From Planctomycetota bacterium (GTDB lineage: Bacteria > Planctomycetota > Planctomycetia > Pirellulales > Lacipirellulaceae), in contig JAKEGR010000271.1 of NCBI GenBank assembly GCA_022615465.1, positions 1-5,971 on the forward strand: a stretch of DNA of 5,971 bases, given 5' to 3'. Below are positions 1 to 5,971 of this stretch, in pieces (position 1 is the stretch's first letter; every line of letters starts with the position of its first letter). Position numbers and translations under genes: made by a program. The notes under the pieces are model-generated. The model searched no databases. It saw nothing but the letters and a program-made list of their open reading frames with translations, and was not told the DNA's origin.

Positions 1-612
1 GCCTTCCGGGGGTTTCCAATCGAGTGCCCGGCCAACGAGCGTCCACAGAAGAAAGATGCCGATGGCAAAGCCAAAGTCGCCGATGCGGTTCACCAGGAAC
101 GCTTTCTTGGCGGCGGCGGCCGCCGCGGGCTTCTGAAACCAGAAGCCGATCAACAGATAGCTGCACAGTCCGACCGCTTCCCAGAATACGTACAGCAGCA
201 GTAGATTGCTGCTCAACACGAGCATCGTCATGGAGAAAACAAACAGACTCACCTCGGCAAAGAACCGCGGGTAGCCTGGGTCGTGATGCATATAACCAAC
301 GGCGAAGATGGCGACCAGCAGGGCGACCCACGTCACCATGACGAGCATTGTCACCGCGAGTGAATCGACATAGAGCGCGACGGGAACCGCGAGATCGCCT
401 GCGGCAAACCACTCATAGCCAACCACGGTTGCCGGACGCTCGGCAAAGTCGCCTCCGAGGAGCACGAGCAGGGCACACACGGCCGAGGTGGCAATCGCCA
501 CGAGGCAAGGCCAGTGGCTGGCTTCACGCAAGGAGCGATTGCCGAACGCGGCAATCAGCATGGCAGCCGCCAGTGGAGCGCCCGGAATCAGCCACAGCAA
601 AACGTTAAGCAC
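1..612 (-). CDS. nuoL: NADH-quinone oxidoreductase subunit L, N-terminal part (cut by window edge)
   Basis: NuoL is the distal antiporter-like membrane subunit of complex I and carries one of the proton-pumping channels. The window holds the first 204 codons, open to the edge; the family is usually about 600 residues or more. I chose the GTG at 612-610, giving VLNVLLWLIPGAPLAAAM. An AAGGAGT ribosome binding site lies 8 bases upstream, and the hydrophobic N-terminus suits the family. The start overlaps the nuoK stop by 8 bases. Visible features are several hydrophobic segments, the family block VFWEAVGLCSYLLIGFW (residues 142-158) with Glu145, the likely equivalent of the essential channel glutamate, and KKAFLVNRIGDFGF (169-182) with Arg176 and Asp179. 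The related subunits NuoM and NuoN share the general fold, but the NRIGDFGF block after the WE block favours NuoL. The position after nuoK also fits. Confidence 0.95.
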   Translation of the reverse strand, partial: MLNVLLWLIPGAPLAAAMLIAAFGNRSLREASHWPCLVAIATSAVCALLVLLGGDFAERPATVVGYEWFAAGDLAVPVALYVDSLAVTMLVMVTWVALLVAIFAVGYMHHDPGYPRFFAEVSLFVFSMTMLVLSSNLLLLYVFWEAVGLCSYLLIGFWFQKPAAAAAAKKAFLVNRIGDFGFAIGIFLLWTLVGRALDWKPPEG

Positions 613-1066
613 GGGTGACGACTCCTTCGCGTTCGCTGGTTATCTGACCATCGAGGACCGGCTCAAGCCCGGCGGGGGTCAGTCCGGGGAACTGCTGCAC
701 TGGCTCCGGCTCGGACAGCATCGCTTCTTTGTCGATTTGCGGCTCTGCAAGGTGGACATCGACCTCGCCCAATTCATACCAAATACTCACGTCGAGCGTC
801 TTGCGGCGATGGTAAATGGCGAGGAATAGCATGAGCGCAATGGCCGCTTCGCACGCGGCCACGGTGAGAATAAAGATCGTAAACGACTGGCCGTGGTAGT
901 TGCAATGCGCGTGGCCAAATCCGATCAAATTCAGCGCGACTGCCTGCAACATCAACTCGACCGACAGGAACATCACGATCAGGTTCCGCCGCGTGAGAAA
1001 GCCGACGATGCCGAACACCAACAGGACGCCGCCGATCAACAACGAGTTTTCGAGTTGTGGATTCAT
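605..1066 (-). CDS. nuoK: NADH-quinone oxidoreductase subunit K with long acidic C-terminal tail
   Basis: NuoK is the small three-helix membrane subunit (homologue of mitochondrial ND4L) that helps form a proton path between NuoJ, NuoH and the antiporter-like subunits. The core is complete in residues 1-96. It has three hydrophobic helices at about 8-24, 29-50 and 60-85. Glu37 in FLSVELMLQAVALNL and Glu73 in VAACEAAIALMLFLAIY match the two conserved membrane glutamates. The protein is 153 residues against about 100 for the family. The extra 57 residues (97-153) are hydrophilic, with 12 Asp/Glu against 3 Lys/Arg, and rich in proline. The start ATG overlaps the nuoJ stop as ATGA, with GGGAAG a short distance upstream. 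The core assignment is firm; the role of the tail is unknown. Confidence 0.96.
   Translation of the reverse strand: MNPQLENSLLIGGVLLVFGIVGFLTRRNLIVMFLSVELMLQAVALNLIGFGHAHCNYHGQSFTIFILTVAACEAAIALMLFLAIYHRRKTLDVSIWYELGEVDVHLAEPQIDKEAMLSEPEPVQQFPGLTPAGLEPVLDGQITSEREGVVTRA
621..627 (-). promoter_or_regulatory. Ribosome binding site deciding the GTG start of nuoL
   Basis: On the minus strand AAGGAGT lies 8 bases before the GTG at 612-610. It sits inside the last codons of nuoK. There is no ATG in the nuoL frame near this position; the next is codon 18, inside the first hydrophobic stretch. The motif is therefore the main reason for choosing GTG. Confidence 0.75.
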
Positions 1067-1803
1067 CCTCGTTCTTCCCGCGATTGCCGAGCGATCAGGA
1101 TCGAACCGAATGTCGCAATGACGAGCAGGACGCCAGCCAACTCCACGGACCAGAGGTGATCGGCAAATAACGAACGGCCCAGAGCGGCCAGCGTGTCCAT
1201 GTCTCTTGCCTGGGGAGCACTGAGAGTGAACGCCGCTTGCTCACGCGAAATCGGCGGCATCGGTTGCTTGAACAGGGCGATCAGCACCGCCAGCAGCAAG
1301 CCTCCCATCGTAATCGAGAGGAATGGATTGCGGAATCGCCGGTCGTAAACGGACGAACCACTCTGGCTCGCCAGCATGATGACGAACAAGAAAGTGACAA
1401 TGATGGCGCCGGCATAAACGATCAGGGTCGCCGCGCTGACAAAGGCGGCACCCTGCATCAAGAACAACCCGCACGTGCTGAGAATCACCAGCGCGAACCA
1501 AAGAGCCGCATAAACGGGATTGGCTTCAACCTGCATGCCGCAGCCGCCGGCCAGCATCATCGCGGCGAATATCGTAAAAAGCACGCTTTCGACCGGTGGC
1601 TGGCCTGGACGCCACCAGAACCACCAGGCGCAAATCGCGGCTGCCAGCAAGCAGATTGATGCCGGTGCCGATCTGCGACGAAACGGCGAGACCACGGCAA
1701 ACAAATAGCCCACCACACCGAGGAGGATTGGCAGACCGATTATCACCGGGAGTCCCAGCTCTGCAGCATGTTGGGCAAGAGAAATCGCAATCATAATCAG
1801 CAT
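1063..1803 (-). CDS. nuoJ: NADH-quinone oxidoreductase subunit J with N-terminal extension
   Basis: NuoJ (ND6 homologue) is a membrane subunit whose third core helix is thought to change shape to link quinone reduction to proton pumping. The canonical part starts near residue 72. It includes VLFTIFAAMMLAGG (75-88), the ANPVYAALWFALVILSTCGLF segment (94-114) and LIVYAGAIIVTFLFVIMLA (127-145), the family's most conserved stretch, with two more helices near 162-180 and 219-238. Ahead of it lie about 70 extra residues with two predicted membrane segments, about 16-39 and 47-65. The total of 246 residues compares with about 165-200 in many bacteria. The start at 1803 overlaps the nuoI stop by 7 bases. 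A second ATG three codons later (1794) is equally possible, and neither has a strong ribosome binding site, so coupling to nuoI is likely. No ATG occurs between codon 4 and codon 82, so the extension is probably real. Confidence 0.94.
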   Translation of the reverse strand: MLIMIAISLAQHAAELGLPVIIGLPILLGVVGYLFAVVSPFRRRSAPASICLLAAAICAWWFWWRPGQPPVESVLFTIFAAMMLAGGCGMQVEANPVYAALWFALVILSTCGLFLMQGAAFVSAATLIVYAGAIIVTFLFVIMLASQSGSSVYDRRFRNPFLSITMGGLLLAVLIALFKQPMPPISREQAAFTLSAPQARDMDTLAALGRSLFADHLWSVELAGVLLVIATFGSILIARQSREERG

Positions 1804-2375
1804 TTCGTGTTCGTGGTGGGCGGCGAAATTGCTCCAAGGATCTTCGCGGCTGGGCCGAGCGTGCCCCCCGTCGTGCGGATCGGATCCTTGGGATTGTCTT
1901 TCGTTTGATCGTAAATGATCAGCAGCTTCTCACGGTCGTAAATCAGTTCCTCGCGGCTGACACCGGTCAGATCGTAGATCGACGTGAGCTCGATCGCGTC
2001 GACCGGGCAGGCTTGCTCGCACATGCCGCAGTAGATACACCGCAACTCGTCGATCTCAAACTTGGTGGGATACTTGTCGCGATCTGCCCAGGGTGCCTGG
2101 TCTCCAATGATATCGATGCAGTGTGCCGGACAAACCGTGGCGCAGAGCATGCAGGCCACGCACTTCACGCGGCCCTGTGCATCGCGATTGAGGCGATGGA
2201 CGCCGCGATAATTGGGTGGTAGATCCGGTGCCACTTCCGGGTATTCCTGGGTCACCGGCTTCTGAAAGGCATGGCGTAACGTCGTCGCCAATCCCCCGAG
2301 GATTGCCGGCACGTACATCGCCTCCCACAAGCCGATCGTCGGCTCATCGACCCAATGAACATCTTCTGCTTTCAT
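1797..2375 (-). CDS. nuoI: NADH-quinone oxidoreductase subunit I (2x[4Fe-4S] ferredoxin-type)
   Basis: NuoI carries clusters N6a and N6b, which pass electrons from NuoG towards N2 and quinone in the connecting region of complex I. With the ATG at 2375 it is 192 residues. Two full ferredoxin motifs are visible: CVACMLCATVCP (Cys72, 75, 78, 82) and CIYCGMCEQACP (Cys113, 116, 119, 123). An N-terminal stretch with GLATTLRHAF is typical of the part that lies on the membrane. The C-terminal tail after about residue 160 is Pro/Thr/Gly-rich and weakly constrained. The start is uncertain. The frame stays open to an ATG at 2468, which would add 31 unconserved-looking residues, and a shorter start at 2318 (MYVPAI) is possible. 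A GGAG lies 12 bases before 2375, which is long but acceptable. The gene is separated from nuoH by 210 bases and overlaps nuoJ. Confidence 0.95.
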   Translation of the reverse strand: MKAEDVHWVDEPTIGLWEAMYVPAILGGLATTLRHAFQKPVTQEYPEVAPDLPPNYRGVHRLNRDAQGRVKCVACMLCATVCPAHCIDIIGDQAPWADRDKYPTKFEIDELRCIYCGMCEQACPVDAIELTSIYDLTGVSREELIYDREKLLIIYDQTKDNPKDPIRTTGGTLGPAAKILGAISPPTTNTKC

Positions 2376-2585
2376 CGCGGATTGGTTCTCCAGGGCGCTT
2401 CCGGCTTCCTCAAATCGGCTGACTAACCTCAACTTCGCCACGGCCCGGCGGCAACCGGCAAGCCCCATTGGCTGCCTGGCCTACCTGCCCGTTGAAAAAG
2501 GGGGACAGGCACGCTCGCGCGACCACGTCAAACGGAACCGATTCTTCAAGTGTTCCACGCGCCAGTTCCCTTTTTCTACTGACTG
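2376..2585. other. Non-coding gap between nuoH and nuoI
   Basis: This is the only sizeable gap in the cluster. The half next to nuoH (2491-2579) is taken up by the inverted repeat listed separately. The half next to nuoI (2376-2490) is open in the nuoI frame up to 2468, but the residues it would encode do not look like a NuoI N-terminus. I looked for a minus-strand promoter here and found no convincing -35/-10 pair, though promoters of this phylum are poorly defined. Confidence 0.6.
2491..2579. repeat. Imperfect long inverted repeat (REP-like element, possible hairpin terminator)
   Basis: The left arm GTTGAAAAAGGGGGACAGGC (2491-2510, continuing to 2512) mirrors the right arm GCGCCAGTTCCCTTTTTCTA (2559-2578, continuing to 2579). 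On the minus strand the arms pair over about 20 positions: GTAGAAAAAGGG with CCCTTTTTCAAC (one mismatch), then a small internal loop, then ACTGGCGC with GTGCCTGT (one mismatch, one wobble). The loop holds a further short GGAAC/GTTCC pair (2534-2538 and 2552-2556). The A-run/T-run ends with adjoining G/C tracts resemble both a bidirectional intrinsic terminator and the scattered GAAAAAGGGGACAGGC-type repeats I associate with planctomycete genomes. That last link is from memory and was not checked. It begins 6 bases after the nuoH stop. Confidence 0.7.
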
Positions 2586-3746
2586 CTACGCCGCGGCGAG
2601 CCGCTGCTTACGCATCCGCCGCTGCAAGACCATCCCATTGATCGCCACGGCACCCACAAACAACATGATCGAAGCAATGGGCAGCACCCACACGGGCCAG
2701 CCAAATTGCTTCACCACCATCACCAGAACGATATTCAGGAACGCCAGCGGCACCAGTCCTTGCCAGGTCAGCGACATCAGTTGATCAAAACGGAACCGAG
2801 GCAACGTCCAGCGAATCCACATAATAAAGAACACGACGGCTGCCACTTTCGCCAGCAGCACCGCCACCTTGATTGCCCAGGCCCCAGTGTAGACGCTCCC
2901 CGCCCCGGCAATCCCAGGAAAATGCCAGCCCCCCAAGAATAGCGCCGAAAACAGGAAACTCACTGTAATCATGTGCGTGTATTCGCCGAGAAAAAACATC
3001 GCAAATTTCATTGCGCTGTATTCCGTGTGGTAGCCGCCGACAAGCTCCTGCTCGGCCTCGGGCAGATCGAACGGCAAACGATTGGCCTCGGCCAGGGCGC
3101 TCACCAGGAAAATCATCGCCGCGAGTGGCTGCATCCAGACGTTCCAGCCAAACAGCGATTGCCAGCCTGCCAGCCCCTGATCCGCCTGGGATTGAATGAT
3201 CCGCTCGAGATTGAGCGAACTCGACATGAGTACGACACCCAATATCGACGTACCCAGCGGAATCTCGTAACTGATCACTTGAGCGCTCGAACGCAGTGCG
3301 CCGAGCAGGCTGTATTTATTATTCGAAGCCCAACCGCCCAGGATGAAACTGTAAACCGCCAGACTGCCCACCGCGAAAACAAAGACGATCCCGACGTCGA
3401 TTCCTGGTGCAATGACAAACTGAACTTCCTTGGGATCAGACGACGTAGGCCCAAACGGCACGACTGCGAAGGCGAGCAGTGTCGTCAGCATCGCAATGCA
3501 CGGCGCGAGAATAAATAGAAACCGATCGACGTGCCGCGGGATAACGTCTTCCTTGAGGATGAACTTCAGGCCATCCGCGACTGACTGCAGCAAGCCCCAC
3601 GGACCAACGCGATTTGGCCCCATGCGATCCTGCATGTAGGCCGACAACTTGCGTTCGACGTAGATCAAATACGCGCACGCGCCGAGAATCGCCCCGATTA
3701 CCAAGGCAATTTTCACCAGCCACACCAGCAGCAATGTCAACGTCAT
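2586..3746 (-). CDS. nuoH: NADH-quinone oxidoreductase subunit H
   Basis: NuoH (ND1 homologue) anchors the peripheral arm to the membrane and forms much of the quinone-binding chamber and the start of the proton path. The 386 residues are somewhat longer than the usual 320-350. Family blocks are clear: YVERKLSAYMQDRMGPNRVG (29-48), GWASNNKYSLLGALRSSAQV (138-157) followed by ISYEIPLG with Glu161, and AEANRLPFDLPEAEQELVGG (219-238) followed by YHTEYS, the charged loop facing the quinone site. WIRWTLPRFRFDQLM (310-324) precedes the last helices. About eight or nine hydrophobic segments can be seen. The ATG overlaps the nuoG stop (ATGA), and an AGGAGG lies 10 bases upstream. Downstream is the inverted repeat, so this gene could end a transcript. 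The short basic tail RRMRKQR (376-382) is not a recognised domain. Confidence 0.97.
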   Translation of the reverse strand: MTLTLLLVWLVKIALVIGAILGACAYLIYVERKLSAYMQDRMGPNRVGPWGLLQSVADGLKFILKEDVIPRHVDRFLFILAPCIAMLTTLLAFAVVPFGPTSSDPKEVQFVIAPGIDVGIVFVFAVGSLAVYSFILGGWASNNKYSLLGALRSSAQVISYEIPLGTSILGVVLMSSSLNLERIIQSQADQGLAGWQSLFGWNVWMQPLAAMIFLVSALAEANRLPFDLPEAEQELVGGYHTEYSAMKFAMFFLGEYTHMITVSFLFSALFLGGWHFPGIAGAGSVYTGAWAIKVAVLLAKVAAVVFFIMWIRWTLPRFRFDQLMSLTWQGLVPLAFLNIVLVMVVKQFGWPVWVLPIASIMLFVGAVAINGMVLQRRMRKQRLAAA

Positions 3747-5434
3747 CGGGCGGCAACCTCCTGCGACGCAACCGACGCATCCAGCCGGACACCCTGGTCG
3801 CCCAAGTCGCCGGCCGCGAACGCCGCGAAGTGGGGAATCTCGCGGGCCATCTCTTGCCGCAACAGGCGGGCGTTAAACAGACCGGTGTGGCCTGCCAGTT
3901 CCATGAAGATTCGCGCGTCGGTATAGCCCTCGGCCGGACAGCGGATCGAACGCTTGATCATCTGCGCCAGGCCCGCGTGATTGACGAACGTACCATCCTT
4001 CTCGGCAAAGGAGGCGCCGGGCAGCACGACCTGGGCGGCGTCCGACAGGTCCGACTTCAACAGACCCTGCACGACGAGAAACGGCACGCGTGCCAATGCG
4101 GTTATCTGATCGCCGTTCAACCAGCCTCCAGGCCCCGGATGAACGACCTGAGCCGCGTGGAGCTTGCCGGCGCGGGCGTCGTCGAACAGCGCGCCGATCT
4201 CCACCTCCGCCTGTTGGAAGTGCTTCAAGACCGCTTCGACGCCGCGGCGGTTCGGGCACTTCTCGGCGCGAATGACAAACCGCGGTGGCTGCACCGGCTC
4301 GCCGCGCCAATCCTTCGGATAGAGATCGTCCTCGCCGACAATCGGAATCGGTCCGAGCGCCAGTCGCACCGCGGGCGACAAACTTCTCAGCCAACTCGCC
4401 AACAAATAGGCGTCTTCGCAAGTCATCCACGGCGAAAAGATGGCCGCGACTCCGTTCGGATCCTCCTCGGTGTGCTGGGAAAACACCTGCCGCACGCGAC
4501 CCAGGATGCGAGACCAATCGGGCGCAACCTCGCCGTTGCCGTTCGTCGACACGCTCTCGTTCTTGATCGCTGGCCGGGTCAATCGCTCCGCGGCGTGAAC
4601 GTACTTGAATCCGAACCGCCCTTCGTCGCACATGAAATGGCCTTGCGCCTGGGGATTTGATCGTGGTCGCAGGCGGTAGACGTGTTCCTCGTTTTGATCC
4701 ACGGTAATGCTGCAGCCCGTGCTGCAGTTGGGGCACACGCTTTCACGCGTCTTGAGCCACCACACACGCTGCTTGTAGAGAAAATCCTTGCTGCACAGCG
4801 CGCCAACCGGACATAGGTCAACCACATTGCCGGCCAGCTTGTTGTTGCATGGCTGGCCTGGGTAGATGTCGATCTCGGCGAGTGCGCCTCGGTTTATCAC
4901 CTGCAGCTCGCTGGTGCCGCTTAGCTCGCGAGTAAACCGCACGCAGCGAGTACACATCACGCAGCGATCGGTGAACAGCGTGATCTGATCGCCAATCGAG
5001 GGCTTGTCGGCCCGAAGAATCTTCGGCTCCTCCATGCGGCTTGCCGACCGGCCAAACCGGTAGCTGTAATCCTGCAGGAAACATTCGCCCGCCTGGTCAC
5101 AGGTGGGGCAATCGAGCGGATGGTTTAGCAGCAGGTATTCCAGGTTCGTCGCCTGGGCCTGCTTGACCTTCGTGCTGTCGGTCACGACAACCGTGCCATG
5201 TTTGGCCGGCATCTGGCAGGCCGGCGCGAGTTTTGGCTGCATGGAAACCGAGCCGTCCGGCTTCTTCTCGCCCAACTCCACCAGGCACATCCGGCAACTG
5301 GCTACCACCGAGAGCGCGGGATGCCAGCAGTAGTGCGGAATCTCGACGCCGATCCGCTTCGCGGCTTGAATCACATTCAACCGCTCGTTGTCGCCGATTT
5401 CGACGTCTTGTCCATTGATGGTCACAATCGCCAT
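3743..5434 (-). CDS. nuoG: NADH-quinone oxidoreductase subunit G, short form with N7 cluster ligands
   Basis: NuoG is the large iron-sulphur subunit of the peripheral arm and carries electrons between NuoF and NuoI. In order: a [2Fe-2S] ferredoxin domain with N1b ligands Cys36, 47, 50 and 73; the N5 motif HPLDCPTCDQAGEC with His105, Cys109, 112 and 118; N4 ligands Cys158, 161, 164 and Cys208 (CVMCTRC then LCPVGA); and CPNCSTGC (Cys234, 237, 241) with Cys269 after 27 residues, the pattern of the optional N7 cluster. The rest (about 300-563) is a reduced version of the molybdopterin-oxidoreductase-like domain, ending with LPGASFAEKDGTFVNHAGLA (471-490), a family signature. At 563 residues it is shorter than most NuoG proteins (often 680-900). 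The reading frame is intact, so this looks like a compact form rather than damage. AAGAGGAA 7 bases upstream supports the ATG. Confidence 0.96.
   Translation of the reverse strand: MAIVTINGQDVEIGDNERLNVIQAAKRIGVEIPHYCWHPALSVVASCRMCLVELGEKKPDGSVSMQPKLAPACQMPAKHGTVVVTDSTKVKQAQATNLEYLLLNHPLDCPTCDQAGECFLQDYSYRFGRSASRMEEPKILRADKPSIGDQITLFTDRCVMCTRCVRFTRELSGTSELQVINRGALAEIDIYPGQPCNNKLAGNVVDLCPVGALCSKDFLYKQRVWWLKTRESVCPNCSTGCSITVDQNEEHVYRLRPRSNPQAQGHFMCDEGRFGFKYVHAAERLTRPAIKNESVSTNGNGEVAPDWSRILGRVRQVFSQHTEEDPNGVAAIFSPWMTCEDAYLLASWLRSLSPAVRLALGPIPIVGEDDLYPKDWRGEPVQPPRFVIRAEKCPNRRGVEAVLKHFQQAEVEIGALFDDARAGKLHAAQVVHPGPGGWLNGDQITALARVPFLVVQGLLKSDLSDAAQVVLPGASFAEKDGTFVNHAGLAQMIKRSIRCPAEGYTDARIFMELAGHTGLFNARLLRQEMAREIPHFAAFAAGDLGDQGVRLDASVASQEVAAR
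3757..3762 (-). promoter_or_regulatory. Strong ribosome binding site of nuoH inside nuoG
   Basis: AGGAGG on the minus strand lies 10 bases before the nuoH ATG, within the last codons of nuoG. Together with the ATGA overlap it supports this start, and suggests that nuoH is translated by fresh initiation as well as by coupling. Confidence 0.75.
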
Positions 5435-5441
5435 GCAACAA

Positions 5442-5449
5442 TTCCTCTT
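5442..5449 (-). promoter_or_regulatory. Ribosome binding site of nuoG
   Basis: AAGAGGAA on the minus strand lies 7 bases before the nuoG ATG, in the 42-base gap after nuoF. The gap shows no hairpin or promoter that I can recognise, so nuoG is most likely co-transcribed with nuoF. Confidence 0.7.
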
Positions 5450-5476
5450 ACGCTACCTGGCATGGTTATCCGGCCC

Positions 5477-5971
5477 TTAGTGAGCAGCCACCAGTTCTCC
5501 GATCGGATCCGCGCTCGTTTGCTGCTTGCGGATGTACTCTTCAAACTCCGCGCGATACTTCGTGATCGCGTTCTTGATCGGCCAGGCCGCCCCGTCGGCC
5601 AGGCCGCAGATCGTGGTACCGGGCGTAATGCCGAGCGAGTTGCCAATTTCCAGCAGCAGGTCAAGATCCTCCAACCGGCCGCGACCGCTGCGAATGCGGT
5701 GCAGGATTTTCATGGCCCAGGTCGTCCCTTCACGGCAGGGCGTACACTGCCCGCACGATTCATGGGCAAAGAACCGGCAACTGTTGTAGAGCACGTCGAC
5801 CATGCTCGTGTGATCGTCAATGACCACGGCCGCGGCGGTGCCCAGGCCCAGGCAGCCTACTTTGTTCAGCGAGCTGAAGTCCATCGCCGTATCCAACTCC
5901 GCTTCGGTTAAGAAGCCAGTGCTCATGCCGCCGGGAATCACCGCCTTGGCCCGGCGACCCTTCCACACGCC
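5477..5971 (-). CDS. nuoF: NADH-quinone oxidoreductase subunit F, C-terminal part (cut by window edge)
   Basis: NuoF binds NADH and FMN and starts electron transfer in complex I. Only the last 164 residues are in the window; the start and the FMN/NADH-binding domain lie beyond 5971. The visible part opens with GVWKGRRAKAVIPGGMSTGF, a block found in the ubiquitin-like (SLBB) region of NuoF. It then shows ESCGQCTPCREGT (71-83), giving N3 cluster ligands Cys73, 76 and 79, and the fourth ligand Cys122 in TTICGLADGAAWP. This helical C-terminal domain is the part that hands electrons on to NuoG. The related NAD-linked hydrogenase and formate dehydrogenase subunits share these motifs, but the immediate nuoG-nuoH context makes complex I the clear choice. 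The TAA stop is at 5477-5479. Confidence 0.96.
   Translation of the reverse strand, partial: GVWKGRRAKAVIPGGMSTGFLTEAELDTAMDFSSLNKVGCLGLGTAAAVVIDDHTSMVDVLYNSCRFFAHESCGQCTPCREGTTWAMKILHRIRSGRGRLEDLDLLLEIGNSLGITPGTTICGLADGAAWPIKNAITKYRAEFEEYIRKQQTSADPIGELVAAH

Noticed and set aside
2376..2490. Possible promoter for nuoI-L in the gap
   Set aside because: TTGAGG- and TTGCCG-like hexamers occur on the minus strand, but no matching -10 element sits at suitable spacing, so I did not call one.
2973..3518. Plus-strand open frame (181 codons) opposite nuoH
   Set aside because: The translation is low-complexity, rich in Arg, Gln and His, and mirrors a conserved NuoH region. It is a shadow of that gene.
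3614..4660. Long plus-strand open frame (348 codons) opposite nuoG and the start of nuoH
   Set aside because: It is fully antisense to well-supported cluster-binding genes, and its translation is Arg/Gln/His-rich with no recognisable domain. Such frames are common opposite GC-rich genes.
3873..4736. Minus-strand 287-codon frame inside nuoG, considered as evidence of a frameshift in a longer NuoG
   Set aside because: Its translation is Arg-rich with no NuoG-like blocks, while the nuoG frame runs unbroken to LPGASFAEKDGTF and a stop that overlaps nuoH as ATGA.
5198..5911. Plus-strand open frame (237 codons) opposite nuoG and nuoF
   Set aside because: It is antisense to NuoG and NuoF with conserved iron-sulphur motifs, and shows no family motif or ribosome binding site of note.

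Overview
The window is a run of bacterial respiratory complex I (NADH:quinone oxidoreductase) genes, all read from the minus strand. In transcription order they are nuoF (3' part only), nuoG, nuoH, nuoI, nuoJ, nuoK and nuoL (5' part only). Coding density is high. I see no RNA genes, CRISPR array or intact mobile element.

The likely host is a GC-rich member of the Planctomycetota, probably near the Pirellulales. This is inferred from the style of the proteins: the NuoI core around its two ferredoxin motifs, NuoJ with extra N-terminal membrane segments, NuoK with a long acidic tail, a short NuoG, and a GAAAAAGGGG-type inverted repeat between genes. I could not run a search, so the phylum is a reasoned guess.

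Layout by position, high to low because the genes run leftward. 5971-5477 is the C-terminal part of NuoF with its N3 cluster cysteines. A 42-base gap holds the nuoG ribosome binding site. 5434-3743 is NuoG, with ligand sets for N1b, N5, N4 and N7 but a shortened C-terminal domain. 3746-2586 is NuoH, overlapping nuoG by an ATGA junction. 2585-2376 is a 210-base gap with a long imperfect inverted repeat next to nuoH. 2375-1797 is NuoI, a two-cluster ferredoxin subunit. 1803-1063 is NuoJ, 1066-605 is NuoK, and 612-1 is the N-terminal third of NuoL, starting at GTG.

Together the genes encode a path for electrons and protons. NuoF takes electrons from NADH, and NuoG and NuoI pass them along iron-sulphur clusters to quinone at the NuoH interface. 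NuoH, NuoJ, NuoK and NuoL form membrane parts of the proton-pumping arm. Most junctions overlap by 4 to 8 bases, which points to translational coupling. The exception is the nuoH-nuoI gap, where the hairpin could weaken or end transcription. No undescribed system is evident. The points worth a second look are the hairpin and the lineage-style size changes in NuoG, NuoJ and NuoK.
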